From NCBI RefSeq assembly GCF_900198405.1, contig NZ_FZMR01000021.1:1-64000 (forward strand): a stretch of 64,000 nucleotides of DNA, in the 5' to 3' direction. Both the position numbers and the translations under genes were made by a program. The DNA is from Helicobacter cetorum (GTDB lineage: Bacteria; Campylobacterota; Campylobacteria; Campylobacterales; Helicobacteraceae). Of this stretch, positions 35,095 to 45,264 are shown one piece after another. Position 1 is the stretch's first letter; every line of letters begins with the position of its first letter. The notes under the pieces are model-generated. The model saw only the letters and a program-made list of their open reading frames with translations. It was not told where the DNA came from and did not search any database.

Positions 35095-36507
35095 TTAGTC
35101 TTTGTGTTTTTTGAAAGTGTGGGGGTTAATCATATTTTCAGGCTTGAAAATATCATCTAGCTGTTCTTTGGTTAAGATTTTCTTTTCTAAAGCGATGTCG
35201 TAGATAGAGCGTCCGCTTTTTAAAGCCTCTTTAGCAATAGCGGCAGATTTTTCATAGCCAATATGAGGGTTAAGCGCAGTAACAATACCAATACTATTAA
35301 ACACATAATCGCTACAAATCTTTTCGTTAGCTGTAATGCCTTGCACGCATTTGGTTGCAAGAGTTTCAAGTGCACGCCCTAAAATCACAAAAGAGTGGAA
35401 AAGTTTATAAGCAATTACTGGTTCAAAGACATTGAGCTGTAATTGTCCGCCCTCTGCTGCTAATGCCACGCTTAAATCATTTCCAATCACATCAAAGCAC
35501 ACTTGATTGACTACTTCTGGAATGACCGGATTAACTTTACCGGGCATAATAGAACTTCCCGGTTGCATTTTAGGTAAATTGATTTCATTTAATCCGGCTC
35601 TAGGACCTGAGCTTAACAATCTCAAGTCGTTACAAATCTTAGAGAGTTTTACAGCCACACGCTTTAGAACACCACTCACTTGCACATAAGCTCCGGTGCT
35701 TTGAGTAGCCTCAATTAAGTTGTGCGCTACAATAAAGGGGCGACCGGTTACTTCTTGGATTTTCTTTTCAATGAGCATGCGATAATCAGGGTGCGAATTG
35801 ATTCCGGTGCCAATGGCAGTGCCACCAAGATTGATTTCTCTTACCCAATTTCTAGCGTCTAAAACCTGCTCAATATCCTTGTCAATCATCAAAGCGTAAG
35901 TTTCAAACTCTTGCCCTAAAGTCATAGGCACAGCATCTTGAAGCTGGGTGCGCCCCATTTTAAGCACATGGGCAAATTCTTTAGCTTTTTTAGAGAACGC
36001 ATCACGCAAGAGTTTCATGGGGGTAACTAAGTTGGTTAAACGCTCATAAATAGCAATTTTTAAAGCGCTAGGATAAGCGTCATTAGTGGATTGAGAGCGG
36101 TTAACATGGTCGTTAGGGTGGCAAAATTCATACTCGCCCTTTTTATGCCCCATGTATTCTAGGGCTAAGTTAGAGACCACTTCATTCACATTCATATTGG
36201 TGCTTGTGCCAGCTCCCCCTTGAATCATATCTACGATGAATTGGTCGTGGTATTTTCCATCAATCAATAAATCACAAGCATGACAAATAGCGGTTTTAAT
36301 TTTTTCATCAATAAGCCCTAATTGAGCGTTAGTTAAGGCAGCCGCTTTTTTAACTTGAGCAAACGCTTTAATAAAAATAGGGTAACTAGAGAGCTTGTCA
36401 TTAGTAATGAAAAAATTCTCACTCGCTCTTAGAGCTTGAACACCGTAATAAACATCGTTACTAATTTCCATTTCACCGATAAAATCATGTTCAATACGCT
36501 TTGGCAT
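35095..36507 (-). CDS. aspA: aspartate ammonia-lyase
   Basis: AspA deaminates aspartate to fumarate and ammonia, feeding fumarate respiration and ammonia production. The signature GSSIMPGKVNP is present with the N-terminal EHDFIGEMEI and MNVNEV/STNDAYPSALK substrate loops. The 470-residue length matches the fumarase/aspartase superfamily. AspA is favoured over fumarase by QALRASENF and by synteny. It is followed by the UDG-like gene and preceded by murA on the same strand. Confidence 0.93.
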   Translation of the reverse strand: MPKRIEHDFIGEMEISNDVYYGVQALRASENFFITNDKLSSYPIFIKAFAQVKKAAALTNAQLGLIDEKIKTAICHACDLLIDGKYHDQFIVDMIQGGAGTSTNMNVNEVVSNLALEYMGHKKGEYEFCHPNDHVNRSQSTNDAYPSALKIAIYERLTNLVTPMKLLRDAFSKKAKEFAHVLKMGRTQLQDAVPMTLGQEFETYALMIDKDIEQVLDARNWVREINLGGTAIGTGINSHPDYRMLIEKKIQEVTGRPFIVAHNLIEATQSTGAYVQVSGVLKRVAVKLSKICNDLRLLSSGPRAGLNEINLPKMQPGSSIMPGKVNPVIPEVVNQVCFDVIGNDLSVALAAEGGQLQLNVFEPVIAYKLFHSFVILGRALETLATKCVQGITANEKICSDYVFNSIGIVTALNPHIGYEKSAAIAKEALKSGRSIYDIALEKKILTKEQLDDIFKPENMINPHTFKKHKD

Positions 36508-36576
36508 AAAAAACTCCTTTAAAGAACTTAATTAGAATGATTGATAAAAATCATCGTATTATAATCAAACTTTGAG

Positions 36577-37845
36577 TTACTTTTCTTTTAAGCGTTTAAT
36601 TTTTGCTCCTAAAGCACACATTTTTTCTTCTAAATTCTCATATCCTCTATCTAAATGATAAATTCTATGCACTTTTGTAACGCCTTGTGCGATAAGACCT
36701 GCTAAGATTAGAGCAGAAGAGGCTCTTAAATCCGTTGCCATTACATCACTTCCTGTAAGCTCTGTAGGGCCATTGATAGTGGCAATATGGCTTTTTAAGC
36801 TGATATTTGCTCCTAAGCGTTGCAATTCGCTCGCATGCATGAAGCGGTTTTCAAAAAGTGTTTCTTGGATAATGCTCGCTCCCTCACATTGCGTAGCTAG
36901 TGCCATAAATTGTGCTTGCATATCGGTTGGAAAACCCGGATATTCTTGTGTAGTGATTTCAAAGGCGTGGCGTTTTTGGCTAGGAAGAATTTCAACAGAA
37001 GTATCGGTTGTGTTGAATTTAAAACCAATTTCTTGAAGTTTGTCTAAAATAGCTTGAAGATGATTGGGTACAACATGATTGATTTTAATTTGATGATTAG
37101 TGATAGCACCCACACATAAATAAGTGCCTGCCTCAATCCTATCAGGAATGATTTGAATATCTTTTAAGGCAAGTGGCTCACTCTCTGTGCCTTTAATTTT
37201 TAATTCGCTTGTGCCTATGCCCTCAATTTCTACACCCCCACTTTGTAAAAATTCGCATAATTGCACAATTTCTGGTTCTTTAGCGGCGTTGATAATGCGT
37301 GTTGTGCCTTTGGCTAAACTTGCTGCCATAAGGGCGTTTTCTGTGCCTGTAACGGTGATTTTATCAAATAAAATATCTTTGCCTATTAAGCCTTTTTTAG
37401 CGCTTGCATGGATATAGCCTTGTTCAATTTTGATTTCAGCGCCTAATTGTTGCATAGCTTTTAAATGCAAATCTACAGGGCGTGTGCCTATAGCACAACC
37501 TCCGGGTAAGCTCACTAAGCATTCCTTAAAACGCGTTAACAAAGGGCCTAGAACCAAAACAGATGCGCGCATTTTACGCACCAAATCATAAGTGGCCTCT
37601 GTATGAGTGATAGAATTAGCTTGTAATTTGAGCGTGTTAGTATCAAGCCATTGTAATTCTGCCCCTAAATTTTGCAATAATAATGCCATAGCTTTTATAT
37701 CTGCCACTTGGGGTAAGGCACTAATTTTGACTTCTTGTTTACTCAAAAGACTTGCTGCTAAAATAGGGAGCGCAGAATTTTTTGCCCCTGAAATATTGAT
37801 TGTGCCTTTTAGGGGGGTTCTTCCTATAATTTCTAAAAAATCCAC
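36577..37845 (-). CDS. murA: UDP-N-acetylglucosamine 1-carboxyvinyltransferase
   Basis: MurA transfers enolpyruvate from PEP to UDP-GlcNAc, the first committed step of peptidoglycan synthesis. The PEP-binding loop [16 protein letters not shown] has the catalytic Cys that fosfomycin targets. The N-terminal [15 protein letters not shown] and the late [20 protein letters not shown] region match the family; length 422. It lies two bases after the small HP0647-like gene in the galU-to-aspA run. Confidence 0.96.
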   Translation of the reverse strand: MDFLEIIGRTPLKGTINISGAKNSALPILAASLLSKQEVKISALPQVADIKAMALLLQNLGAELQWLDTNTLKLQANSITHTEATYDLVRKMRASVLVLGPLLTRFKECLVSLPGGCAIGTRPVDLHLKAMQQLGAEIKIEQGYIHASAKKGLIGKDILFDKITVTGTENALMAASLAKGTTRIINAAKEPEIVQLCEFLQSGGVEIEGIGTSELKIKGTESEPLALKDIQIIPDRIEAGTYLCVGAITNHQIKINHVVPNHLQAILDKLQEIGFKFNTTDTSVEILPSQKRHAFEITTQEYPGFPTDMQAQFMALATQCEGASIIQETLFENRFMHASELQRLGANISLKSHIATINGPTELTGSDVMATDLRASSALILAGLIAQGVTKVHRIYHLDRGYENLEEKMCALGAKIKRLKEK

Positions 37846-37847
37846 TT

Positions 37848-38258
37848 TTATCCTTTCTTTTCCTTATTCTTAAGCGCTAAGCCTGCAGAATTAGAGATTT
37901 CTTGTTGGTGGTTGGGGTTTGCATCTTCTAAATCCTGCCCAAATTTAATCGCACTTTCTAATTCAAAAAATTCTGAGGCAATAAGCTCTTGTATAGTTTC
38001 TAGCCACAAATTCAGCTTTTCTTCAGGACAAAGCTTAAAATACTTATAAAAACTCTCTTTAATCTCTTGTAAGCTCTGCTCATTTTGAATAGCTTTGATT
38101 TGTTGGTGCAAAGCCTCTAAGGTAAGAGGTTTTTTTGCTTTAGGTTTTACTTTAGTAGGGGCTAAACTAAACCTTAGGGCAAGACCAAGCAACAAAATGG
38201 GGAGCAAGCAAATAAAGAGGCTTAAGTAAAGGTAGGCATAATAACTTAAGCTACCCAT
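37848..38258 (-). CDS. small membrane-anchored protein of unknown function (HP0647-like)
   Basis: A 136-residue protein with one strong N-terminal membrane segment ([22 protein letters not shown] without further spans), then a Lys/Pro-rich linker and a cytosolic helical domain ([37 protein letters not shown]). I know no function for the family. It lies between galU and murA with gaps of two to three bases, so it is cotranscribed with envelope genes. A weakly conserved helper of cell wall or LPS synthesis is possible but unproved. Confidence 0.75.
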   Translation of the reverse strand: MGSLSYYAYLYLSLFICLLPILLLGLALRFSLAPTKVKPKAKKPLTLEALHQQIKAIQNEQSLQEIKESFYKYFKLCPEEKLNLWLETIQELIASEFFELESAIKFGQDLEDANPNHQQEISNSAGLALKNKEKKG

Positions 38259-38261
38259 GAT

Positions 38262-39083
38262 TTATAAGCGTTGTTGATAATAGGCGTTAGTCGCCTCAAT
38301 ATAGCCCTCCACGCTCCCACAATCATAGCGTTTACCTTTGAATTGATAAGCGATAATGCGTTGGTTTTTAGCTTGAGTGAGCAAGGCATCAGTGATTTGA
38401 ATTTCATCGTTTTTGCCGGGCTTAGTGTCGTGCAAAATCTCAAAAATATCAGGGGTTAAAATATAACGCCCAATCACAGCTAAATTGCTTGGAGCCTCTT
38501 TTATGCTTGGCTTTTCTATCATATCCTTAATTTCATATACGCCTTCTTCTAGTAATTCGCCCTTAATCACGCCATATTTTGAAACTTCTTCTAACGCCAC
38601 TTCTTCAATGGCTACAATAGAGCATTGGTATTTTTGATAGAGAGTGGTCATTTGTTTTAAAACGCTTGGATATTCATGACTAGCACACAAATCATCAGCT
38701 AGAATCACTGCAAAAGGCTCATTACCTATAAGGGATTCTCCGGTTAAAATCGCATGCCCTAGACCTTTCATCTGTTTTTGGCGTGTGTAAGAAAAACGAC
38801 ATTTTTTCATGATATTACGAATGCTCTTAAGGGCATTTTCCTTGCTAGTGCCTTGAATTTGATGTTCTAATTCATAGCTTGTATCAAAATAATCTTCCAA
38901 ACTTCTCTTGTTTCTACCTGTAACAATCGCCATAATTTCACAGCCTGCCTCCATAGCCTCTTCCACGGCATATTGCATTAAAGGTTTATCTACAATGGGT
39001 AGCATCTCTTTAGGAATGGTTTTAGTAATCGGTAAAAAGCGTGTGCCATAACCAGCAGCTGGAAAAAGACATTTTTTTATCAT
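38262..39083 (-). CDS. galU: UTP-glucose-1-phosphate uridylyltransferase
   Basis: GalU makes UDP-glucose, needed for LPS and cholesterol glucosides. The nucleotidyl-transferase loop LFPAAGYGTRFLPITKTIPKEMLPI is textbook, shown here by AAGYGTRFLP and the KEMLPI that follows. ILADDLC and MIEKP are also present. The length of 273 is usual. Its start overlaps the end of slt by four bases. Confidence 0.95.
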   Translation of the reverse strand: MIKKCLFPAAGYGTRFLPITKTIPKEMLPIVDKPLMQYAVEEAMEAGCEIMAIVTGRNKRSLEDYFDTSYELEHQIQGTSKENALKSIRNIMKKCRFSYTRQKQMKGLGHAILTGESLIGNEPFAVILADDLCASHEYPSVLKQMTTLYQKYQCSIVAIEEVALEEVSKYGVIKGELLEEGVYEIKDMIEKPSIKEAPSNLAVIGRYILTPDIFEILHDTKPGKNDEIQITDALLTQAKNQRIIAYQFKGKRYDCGSVEGYIEATNAYYQQRL

Positions 39084-40747
39084 TTTTTATCCTTTTTAAG
39101 TTGAATGGTTTGTTGTAAAAAATCGTTAACAGAAACAAAATTTCCAAAAATCTCTTGATAAACAAGGTAATTTGCTATGACTTTGAAACCATATAGGCGA
39201 GTCTCACTATAAGGTACAAGCTCCATGCTAAGCCATGGCTCAAAGCGATTTTTTTCACTAAATCGTTTTGAGCTTTCTAGCCATCTTCTTAAAAAACCCG
39301 GCCCTGCATTGTAGGCATAGGCTACAAAAAGGGGGTGGTTAAATTCTTTTTTTAAATGATTTAAATAGTAATTACCAAATTTAAAAGCGATGTTTGGATT
39401 AAACATATCGTCTAAATCAATATGACTGATACCAAGATTTTTGGCAAAAGGCTCTACATTAAAGGGCATAATCTGCATAAGCCCTAGAGCAAAAGAGCGA
39501 GAGATTAAAGCGGGGAGCAAGAAACTTTCTTGCCTAGCAATCGCATAAGCCATAGCCTTTTCATCAGTATTTTGCCATTCAATAATACCCTCATAAGGAG
39601 AGAGATAATAATAAGTTTTATCTTTATTGCGCTCTTTTAAAAGGTAGGTAAGCTCAGGAGCACTTTTTTGATAATGCAAGGTTTTAAGAGTTTCTTGAAA
39701 AGCCTTTTCATCTTGCAAACTTAAGGCATGGGTTTTAAACTTTTGCCATAAGAATGGGTTGTGGGTGTCAAAAGGAGGTTTTTTAGAACTCAAGTTTTGA
39801 ATGTTTGAGATAATGTGGTAATTAGGCGAGCTTTTAAGCTCATGGCTAGCATAGATGCTATAAAGATTGAGTGCTTCGCTCTTAGAGAGGCGCTCTAAGA
39901 CTTTTCTTTTTTTATGGATAAGATACTGCCAAAAAATCGCTCTGTCTCTTAAAAAATTATCTTCTTTAGCGGCTATTTCAGAGCGTTCAAAATATTTTAA
40001 GGCTTTTTGAGATTTCTTTCTTAAAATTTCATTGATACCTAGGATAAAAAAGGTTTGGGCGTTGCTATGAGTGGCGTTACTCTTAGCTAAAGCCTCTTTA
40101 AAATTGTCTAATTTAGGGTCTAAGATAACCTTATAAACAAGATGATTAAAGGCTGGATAATCTTCATCTAAAAGGCGGTTTAACTCTTTTATAGAAATGG
40201 GCTCTTCAAAGATTTGAAGTTTTTTTTCATAACTCAAATGATTAAATAATGCGCTAAAGACTTGTGCGTTAGCCTTAAACATAGAGGCACTAATATTTTT
40301 GCTTTGCAAGATTTCTAATTCTTCATAAAGAATAGGATAGGAGCCTTTGATTTTTTCTTGCAAGGGCTTGAGGGTGCTGGGGGGGATAGCTTGAAACTCA
40401 GCAATTTTAGCTTTGAGTGCATTTGCAATACATTGTTTATCGCTTTGTTCTAATTCCTCTAGCTCGGTTTGTTTGCAATAAATATCTTTAGGCATTTCAT
40501 CTAAAGCACCTTTGTCTCGCATAGCCTTTTGCAAGGTTGTATTCTTATTTTGGGCTAGTTCATAGGCTTTTTTAGCGTTTTCTAAACTTGTCTTTTTATC
40601 ACTAATGTAACGCCACAAGTAGTAGTCTCTAGCAATTCCAGCGGGCTTTTTTTCTAAATCTTTGAGAGTCAAGCGGGGTTTAGATGCTAAAAAATTAGTT
40701 GAAAGCACCAGTAAAATAAGGAGTGGATACAATCTAAAAACACGCAT
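39080..40747 (-). CDS. slt: soluble-type lytic murein transglycosylase
   Basis: A 555-residue periplasmic enzyme that cleaves peptidoglycan to 1,6-anhydro-muropeptides. The start MRVFRLYPLLILLVLSTNFLA, at 40747, gives a proper signal peptide; an ATG 45 bases earlier would add a charged tail before it. The bulk is a helical superhelix, and the C-terminal SLT domain has AIARQESFLLPALIS with catalytic Glu, GLMQIMP and YNAGPGFLRRW. It lies 10 bases after yggT. Confidence 0.93.
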   Translation of the reverse strand: MRVFRLYPLLILLVLSTNFLASKPRLTLKDLEKKPAGIARDYYLWRYISDKKTSLENAKKAYELAQNKNTTLQKAMRDKGALDEMPKDIYCKQTELEELEQSDKQCIANALKAKIAEFQAIPPSTLKPLQEKIKGSYPILYEELEILQSKNISASMFKANAQVFSALFNHLSYEKKLQIFEEPISIKELNRLLDEDYPAFNHLVYKVILDPKLDNFKEALAKSNATHSNAQTFFILGINEILRKKSQKALKYFERSEIAAKEDNFLRDRAIFWQYLIHKKRKVLERLSKSEALNLYSIYASHELKSSPNYHIISNIQNLSSKKPPFDTHNPFLWQKFKTHALSLQDEKAFQETLKTLHYQKSAPELTYLLKERNKDKTYYYLSPYEGIIEWQNTDEKAMAYAIARQESFLLPALISRSFALGLMQIMPFNVEPFAKNLGISHIDLDDMFNPNIAFKFGNYYLNHLKKEFNHPLFVAYAYNAGPGFLRRWLESSKRFSEKNRFEPWLSMELVPYSETRLYGFKVIANYLVYQEIFGNFVSVNDFLQQTIQLKKDKK

Positions 40748-40757
40748 AAAAATTCTT

Positions 40758-41051
40758 TTAAAGCCCCTGAGCAAGTGCAAAAATCCATTCAATTAAGGTT
40801 AAATCTAAAAACTTTAAAATAATAATCACTACTAAGGGAGCAAAATCTAGTCCATTATACACAAGCTTAAATTTGGAGCGTAAAAAATAAAACACTGGCT
40901 CACACAAGCGAGCAAGAATTTGCACGATGGGGTTATTAGGATTAGGTTGCACAAAACTTAAAAGCGAATAGATAATAACCACCCATACATACGCTGTAAT
41001 CAAACCATGTAAAATAGTCGCACTCGCATTCAATAAACTTGAAAATATCAT
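40758..41051 (-). CDS. YggT-family membrane protein
   Basis: A 97-residue protein with two hydrophobic segments (about 7-32 and 66-93) separated by the family motif [24 protein letters not shown]. The YggT family has unclear function and is often near division or osmotic stress genes. The start overlaps the gltX stop by four bases and slt follows ten bases later, so it is in the gltX-to-aspA run. Confidence 0.88.
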   Translation of the reverse strand: MIFSSLLNASATILHGLITAYVWVVIIYSLLSFVQPNPNNPIVQILARLCEPVFYFLRSKFKLVYNGLDFAPLVVIIILKFLDLTLIEWIFALAQGL

Positions 41052-42367
41052 GCTTTTAGCCTTAAGATTTCTTTATAATGGCTTTGAATATAAGGAAAAA
41101 TCAAAGGTAATTCAATGCCATGTGAGCTTCCGGTTAAAAGAATGCGTAAGGGCTTGAAAAAGTCCTTACCCTTAAGCTCGCTTAAATTCATGCTATCTTT
41201 TTTGAAACTTTCAAAATCGCTGTAGGCTTGAAAATCCATGGTTTTTAGGGTGTTAAAAAGCATTAAACAACGCTCTTTAAAATCTTCATTTTCATAAGTT
41301 TTAACAATATCCTTTGGTTCTAAAAACAACGAAATTTTCTCTTTTAATTCTAAAAGAGTATCGCTCTCTTCTATAAACAATCTTAAAAGCCCTAAGAGAC
41401 TAATATCCTTTATTTGAGTAAGCTCTAATAATTTTTCATCATCTAAAAGTTTCAAATGCTCGTGGTTTAAATGCTTTAAGTATTTCAAATTAAAATGTGC
41501 CGGTGAGCTAGAAAGATTTTCTAAATTAAACCAAACAATTGCTTCTTCTAAAGTAAAAACTTCCTTAGGCACTTTATTACCGATAGTGATGAGATAATTA
41601 ACAATAGCAACCGGTAAAAACCCTTGATTTAAGAGCCATTTCACGCTCGATGCCTCATCTCTCTTACTCATCTTTTTACCACTTACCTCATCTAAAATAA
41701 TGGGTAAATGAGCGTAAGTAATAGGATTATTAGAACCTAAGGCTTGCTGAATGAGAATTTGTTTGGGGGTATTACTCACATGGTCTTCGCCCCTAATAAT
41801 AAGACTAATTTCATAGAGCAAATCATCGCACGCACAAGCGAAATTATAAGTAGGACTCTTATCTTTTCTTAAAAGCACAAAAGAATCTAATTCATAAGGC
41901 TCAAATTTCACTTCTTTTTTAATCACATCATTAAAAGACATGGCAATTTTTGGGGCTTTTAAACGCACAACAGGGCTATTATGCTTATCTTTCTCTAAAG
42001 TAGCCCATTCATCTAAATACCTAAAAGGGCGTTTTTCATTCTTGGCTTTTTCTTTTTCTTTTTCCAAAAATTCGGTGCTTGCGTAACACAAAAACGCCTT
42101 ATTTTCTTTCAGTAATTTTTCTGCCATGTTTTTATGATAATCTAAATTATGGCTTTGATAGACTAATTTATCCCAAGAAATTCCCATAAGCTTTAAAATC
42201 TCTAAAATTTCTTGGTCTTTTCCTTCAATGTTTCGTTCTTTGTCCGTGTCTTCAATGCGGATTAAAAAGGGTTTGTTCTGTTGTTTAGCCACAATGTAGT
42301 TAAAAATAGCCGCTCTTAAATTCCCTATATGCATATCTCCTGTAGGCGAAGGTGCAAAACGAAGCAT
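41048..42367 (-). CDS. gltX2: glutamyl-tRNA synthetase, GluRS2 type
   Basis: Class I synthetase with HIGN ([10 protein letters not shown]) as the HIGH motif and [10 protein letters not shown] as KMSKS; it is 439 residues. Helicobacter has two GluRS. By length and gene order this is the GluRS2 that charges tRNA-Gln with Glu for later amidation; the other charges tRNA-Glu. The assignment to type 2 rests on synteny, which I recall as HP0643. It starts the run gltX2-yggT-slt-galU. Confidence 0.88.
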   Translation of the reverse strand: MLRFAPSPTGDMHIGNLRAAIFNYIVAKQQNKPFLIRIEDTDKERNIEGKDQEILEILKLMGISWDKLVYQSHNLDYHKNMAEKLLKENKAFLCYASTEFLEKEKEKAKNEKRPFRYLDEWATLEKDKHNSPVVRLKAPKIAMSFNDVIKKEVKFEPYELDSFVLLRKDKSPTYNFACACDDLLYEISLIIRGEDHVSNTPKQILIQQALGSNNPITYAHLPIILDEVSGKKMSKRDEASSVKWLLNQGFLPVAIVNYLITIGNKVPKEVFTLEEAIVWFNLENLSSSPAHFNLKYLKHLNHEHLKLLDDEKLLELTQIKDISLLGLLRLFIEESDTLLELKEKISLFLEPKDIVKTYENEDFKERCLMLFNTLKTMDFQAYSDFESFKKDSMNLSELKGKDFFKPLRILLTGSSHGIELPLIFPYIQSHYKEILRLKA

Positions 42368-42427
42368 AAAAAACCCTTTTTAGAAATTAGATATAGGCAT
42401 TATACCTTATAATTTTATTCATAAGGC

Positions 42428-43459
42428 TTAATGTTTGGTTTGTAATGTATTTTCTAAAGATTGTTTGAATAGGGCAAAAAAGGTTTGCAAATCTAAGGAC
42501 TGCTTAAGAAATTCCATATATAAAATGGGGCGTAAGCGTTTAGGAATGCTTAATTTTCTAGCTTTATCTTTAAAGTCTTTTGGCATGCTTAAAATTTTAG
42601 GGGGTTTATGGGCGATAAAAACATGCTCGTTATTATTTTCAATGATAAATTTTTGAGCGATTTCTAAGCTAAAAAAAGAGCGTTTGATTTCTTCTTTTTG
42701 AGAAAAACTGAGTAAATACCCCTTTTGTTTTAAGATTTTATCTAGGGTGAAAAGGGCATTTTGTGAATGCTTAAAAAAAGTAATCGCATGAATTTGTGAA
42801 ATCTCAATGCTAGGATAAAGCTGTTCTTTTTCTTTATCTAAGAATTTAAAACTTTGGATTATGCCCTTAGAGTAATCTTGCATTAAAGAATTAGCGTAAT
42901 TCATTCTAAAAAAATTGCGTTTGAATTTTAAAGAAGTGTTTGAATCATCTTCAAAAAATTTTAAATCTTTAGCAAGGGTTTTAATTTTGTCTTTAGGGGT
43001 GTAGAGTAAGGGGCGCGTAATGGTGTAAAACGCTCTTTTTTCATGTGCTTGAAAGCTTAAAAGCGTATTAAGTCCAGCCCCCTTGCTTAGTTGCATTAAA
43101 AACCATTCTAGCCTATCATTTAGGTGGTGCGCTAAAATCAAATGTTTGTAAGAATGCTCTTTAATAAGCTTTTCAAAAAAATCATAACGCACTTTTCTGG
43201 CTTGCATTTCAAAATTATGCGTGATTTTAGAAGCGTAATGAATGTGGCATTTTTTATGGTGTGTTTGAGCTAATTTTTGAGCGTATTGAATGATTTTAAG
43301 GCGTTTTTCTTGCGTATTGTAATCCACTAAAGCGATGTCAAAGTCAATGTTTTCTTTAACTAAGAGATGAAATAAGAAACTAGAATCAATCCCGCCAGAA
43401 AAACCTAGTAAATTCTTGCTCTCTCTTAAAGGCTCTAAATAAGTTTTAAAATCTTGCAC
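42428..43459 (-). CDS. tilS: tRNA(Ile)-lysidine synthase
   Basis: TilS changes C34 of tRNA-Ile(CAU) to lysidine so that it reads AUA and is charged with Ile. The PP-loop FSGGIDSSFLFHLL and LAHHLNDRLEWFLMQL (with the family H-x-x-D) are clear. The length is 343. A CAU-anticodon tRNA that could be its substrate is encoded at 51916-51992. The gene follows rimO by 14 bases on the minus strand. Confidence 0.93.
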   Translation of the reverse strand: MQDFKTYLEPLRESKNLLGFSGGIDSSFLFHLLVKENIDFDIALVDYNTQEKRLKIIQYAQKLAQTHHKKCHIHYASKITHNFEMQARKVRYDFFEKLIKEHSYKHLILAHHLNDRLEWFLMQLSKGAGLNTLLSFQAHEKRAFYTITRPLLYTPKDKIKTLAKDLKFFEDDSNTSLKFKRNFFRMNYANSLMQDYSKGIIQSFKFLDKEKEQLYPSIEISQIHAITFFKHSQNALFTLDKILKQKGYLLSFSQKEEIKRSFFSLEIAQKFIIENNNEHVFIAHKPPKILSMPKDFKDKARKLSIPKRLRPILYMEFLKQSLDLQTFFALFKQSLENTLQTKH

Positions 43460-43473
43460 TTTTTAAGCTATTT

Positions 43474-44793
43474 TTAAAAGGGGCTTAAAACCTTAGCCAT
43501 TAAAATATTATCTTTAAATTCACTAGGCATTATCATATAATGCCCGGGTTTTAAAGGGGTATCTAATTCGCTATCATTGATTAAGATTTCGCCATCTACT
43601 TCAGGCGCCCATCTTAAATCTCTTGCTTTGTAAAAATACTCGCCTTCCTTACCTTCAACTAACGCTTTTATAGGTTTATTCAACAACGCCTTAAAAGAAG
43701 AATGCTGGTGTTTTAAAGCGATTTTATTTAAGGCTTTAATGCGAGCGTTCACAATTTTTTTAGGCACTCTTTCTAAAGAATAGGCATACGTATTTTCTTC
43801 AGCACTAAAAGCAAAGATATTTAATCTATCAAATTTAAAATCATCTAAAAACGCGCTTAATTCTTCAAACTCGCTCTCACATTCTTGCGGGTGTCCTACA
43901 ATAATGGTGCTTCTTATAAAGCTTTCTTTAACCTGTTTCATCGCATTTAAAAGTTTTAGATGGTGTGCTTGGCTTGAGTTACGACGCATTTTTTTAAGCA
44001 TAGAATCGCTGATATGCTGTATAGGCATGTCAAAATAATTTTGAAAAATAGGCGAATTTGCAATCGTTTCAATAAGCTCTATGGTAGTGCTAGATGGATA
44101 GAGATATAAAATGCGTGCACTTTTTAAAGCTTGTTGCTTATTGATAGCGTCAATAAGCTTTATTAACCCATCTTTTTGCCCCTTATCATACAAAAATGAG
44201 CTAGAATCTTGAGCGATAAAGGTCATATCACTATAGCCTTTGAGAGCTAAATCTTCTACTTCTTTTAAAATGGAGTCTAATTCTCTGCTATGCAATTTCC
44301 CCTTAAAGCTAGGAATGGCACAAAAAGAGCATTTTTGATTACAGCCTTCAGAGATTTTAATGTAAGCATGCACGCTAGAGCCAGTAATAATGCGGGCGTT
44401 ATAATGCTCGCTCAAAAACACTTGTTCGCTAAATTGATTTTGTTTTTTTGCAATCAAAACATCAATTTTGTCATAATCGCCCACACCGGTAAAAATATCC
44501 ACTTCAGGAATGAGCTCTTTAATTTCATCTTTATAGCGTTCGCTCAAGCACCCACTTGCAATTAAAATGGCATCATCTTTTTTATCTTTAGCGGCATTTA
44601 AAATACTTTGGATACTCTCTTGCTTAGCACTCTCTATAAAACCACAAGTATTAATCACAATCACATCAGCGTTTTTAGTGTCATTAGTGAGCGTGTAATT
44701 ATAGAGTTTACCTAACATCACTTCTGAATCCACTAGGTTTTTAGAGCAACCTAATGAAATCAAACAAAGTTGTTTGTTCTCTTTTACTTGCAT
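43474..44793 (-). CDS. rimO: ribosomal protein S12 methylthiotransferase
   Basis: RimO adds a methylthio group to an Asp of ribosomal protein S12. It has two Fe-S clusters: the N-terminal one from LGCSKNLVDSE, NTCGF and SGCLSERY, and the radical-SAM one from EGCNQKCSFCAIP. A C-terminal TRAM domain ends the 439-residue protein. RimO is preferred over MiaB by the SLGCSKNLVDSEVM start. It follows the phosphoribosyltransferase gene by one base. Confidence 0.94.
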   Translation of the reverse strand: MQVKENKQLCLISLGCSKNLVDSEVMLGKLYNYTLTNDTKNADVIVINTCGFIESAKQESIQSILNAAKDKKDDAILIASGCLSERYKDEIKELIPEVDIFTGVGDYDKIDVLIAKKQNQFSEQVFLSEHYNARIITGSSVHAYIKISEGCNQKCSFCAIPSFKGKLHSRELDSILKEVEDLALKGYSDMTFIAQDSSSFLYDKGQKDGLIKLIDAINKQQALKSARILYLYPSSTTIELIETIANSPIFQNYFDMPIQHISDSMLKKMRRNSSQAHHLKLLNAMKQVKESFIRSTIIVGHPQECESEFEELSAFLDDFKFDRLNIFAFSAEENTYAYSLERVPKKIVNARIKALNKIALKHQHSSFKALLNKPIKALVEGKEGEYFYKARDLRWAPEVDGEILINDSELDTPLKPGHYMIMPSEFKDNILMAKVLSPF

Positions 44794-44794
44794 A

Positions 44795-45256
44795 TTAAAG
44801 ACTTTTTAAGTTTTTTAAATCCACTTCCCAAAAGAAGTCAATCCACTCAGGAGCGTCCTTTAAAAACGCACTAGCTCTGTATTTAGCGCTTATCTTTTGA
44901 AACAAACTCGCACTATAAAACTTTTTCTTGGGGTGCTTATCTTGTAAGACTTTAAGCACCGCTTCTAAAGAATTACCGCTATCTACGATTTCATCTACCA
45001 CTAAGATTTTATTTAAATGCTCTTTGATGGTAGGAATATTTTCAATTTTTAGAGCGTTTTGCTGATTTGTGGTGTCATAAGAAATCGCATTAATGCCATA
45101 AACCTCTCTTAAATCCCAGTGCAAACTCAAAAAATGCGCTAAAGTCATGCCTCCTCGCATGACACAGACAATGGCTTCTGGCACACCGCAATTTTGTTCT
45201 ATCTGTTTGGCTAATTCTTGGCTATCATGTAAAAAAGTCTCGTAAGAATAGTGCAT
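44795..45256 (-). CDS. gpt: purine phosphoribosyltransferase (Gpt-like)
   Basis: A 153-residue type I PRTase. The PRPP-binding loop ILVVDEIVDSGNSLEAVL and the early VCVMRGGMTLAHFLS are clear. Gpt enzymes salvage xanthine, guanine or hypoxanthine to the nucleotide, important in Helicobacter, which depends on purine salvage. The exact base used cannot be read from the sequence. It lies eight bases after the aminotransferase gene. Confidence 0.85.
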   Translation of the reverse strand: MHYSYETFLHDSQELAKQIEQNCGVPEAIVCVMRGGMTLAHFLSLHWDLREVYGINAISYDTTNQQNALKIENIPTIKEHLNKILVVDEIVDSGNSLEAVLKVLQDKHPKKKFYSASLFQKISAKYRASAFLKDAPEWIDFFWEVDLKNLKSL

Positions 45257-45264
45257 TTTAATCC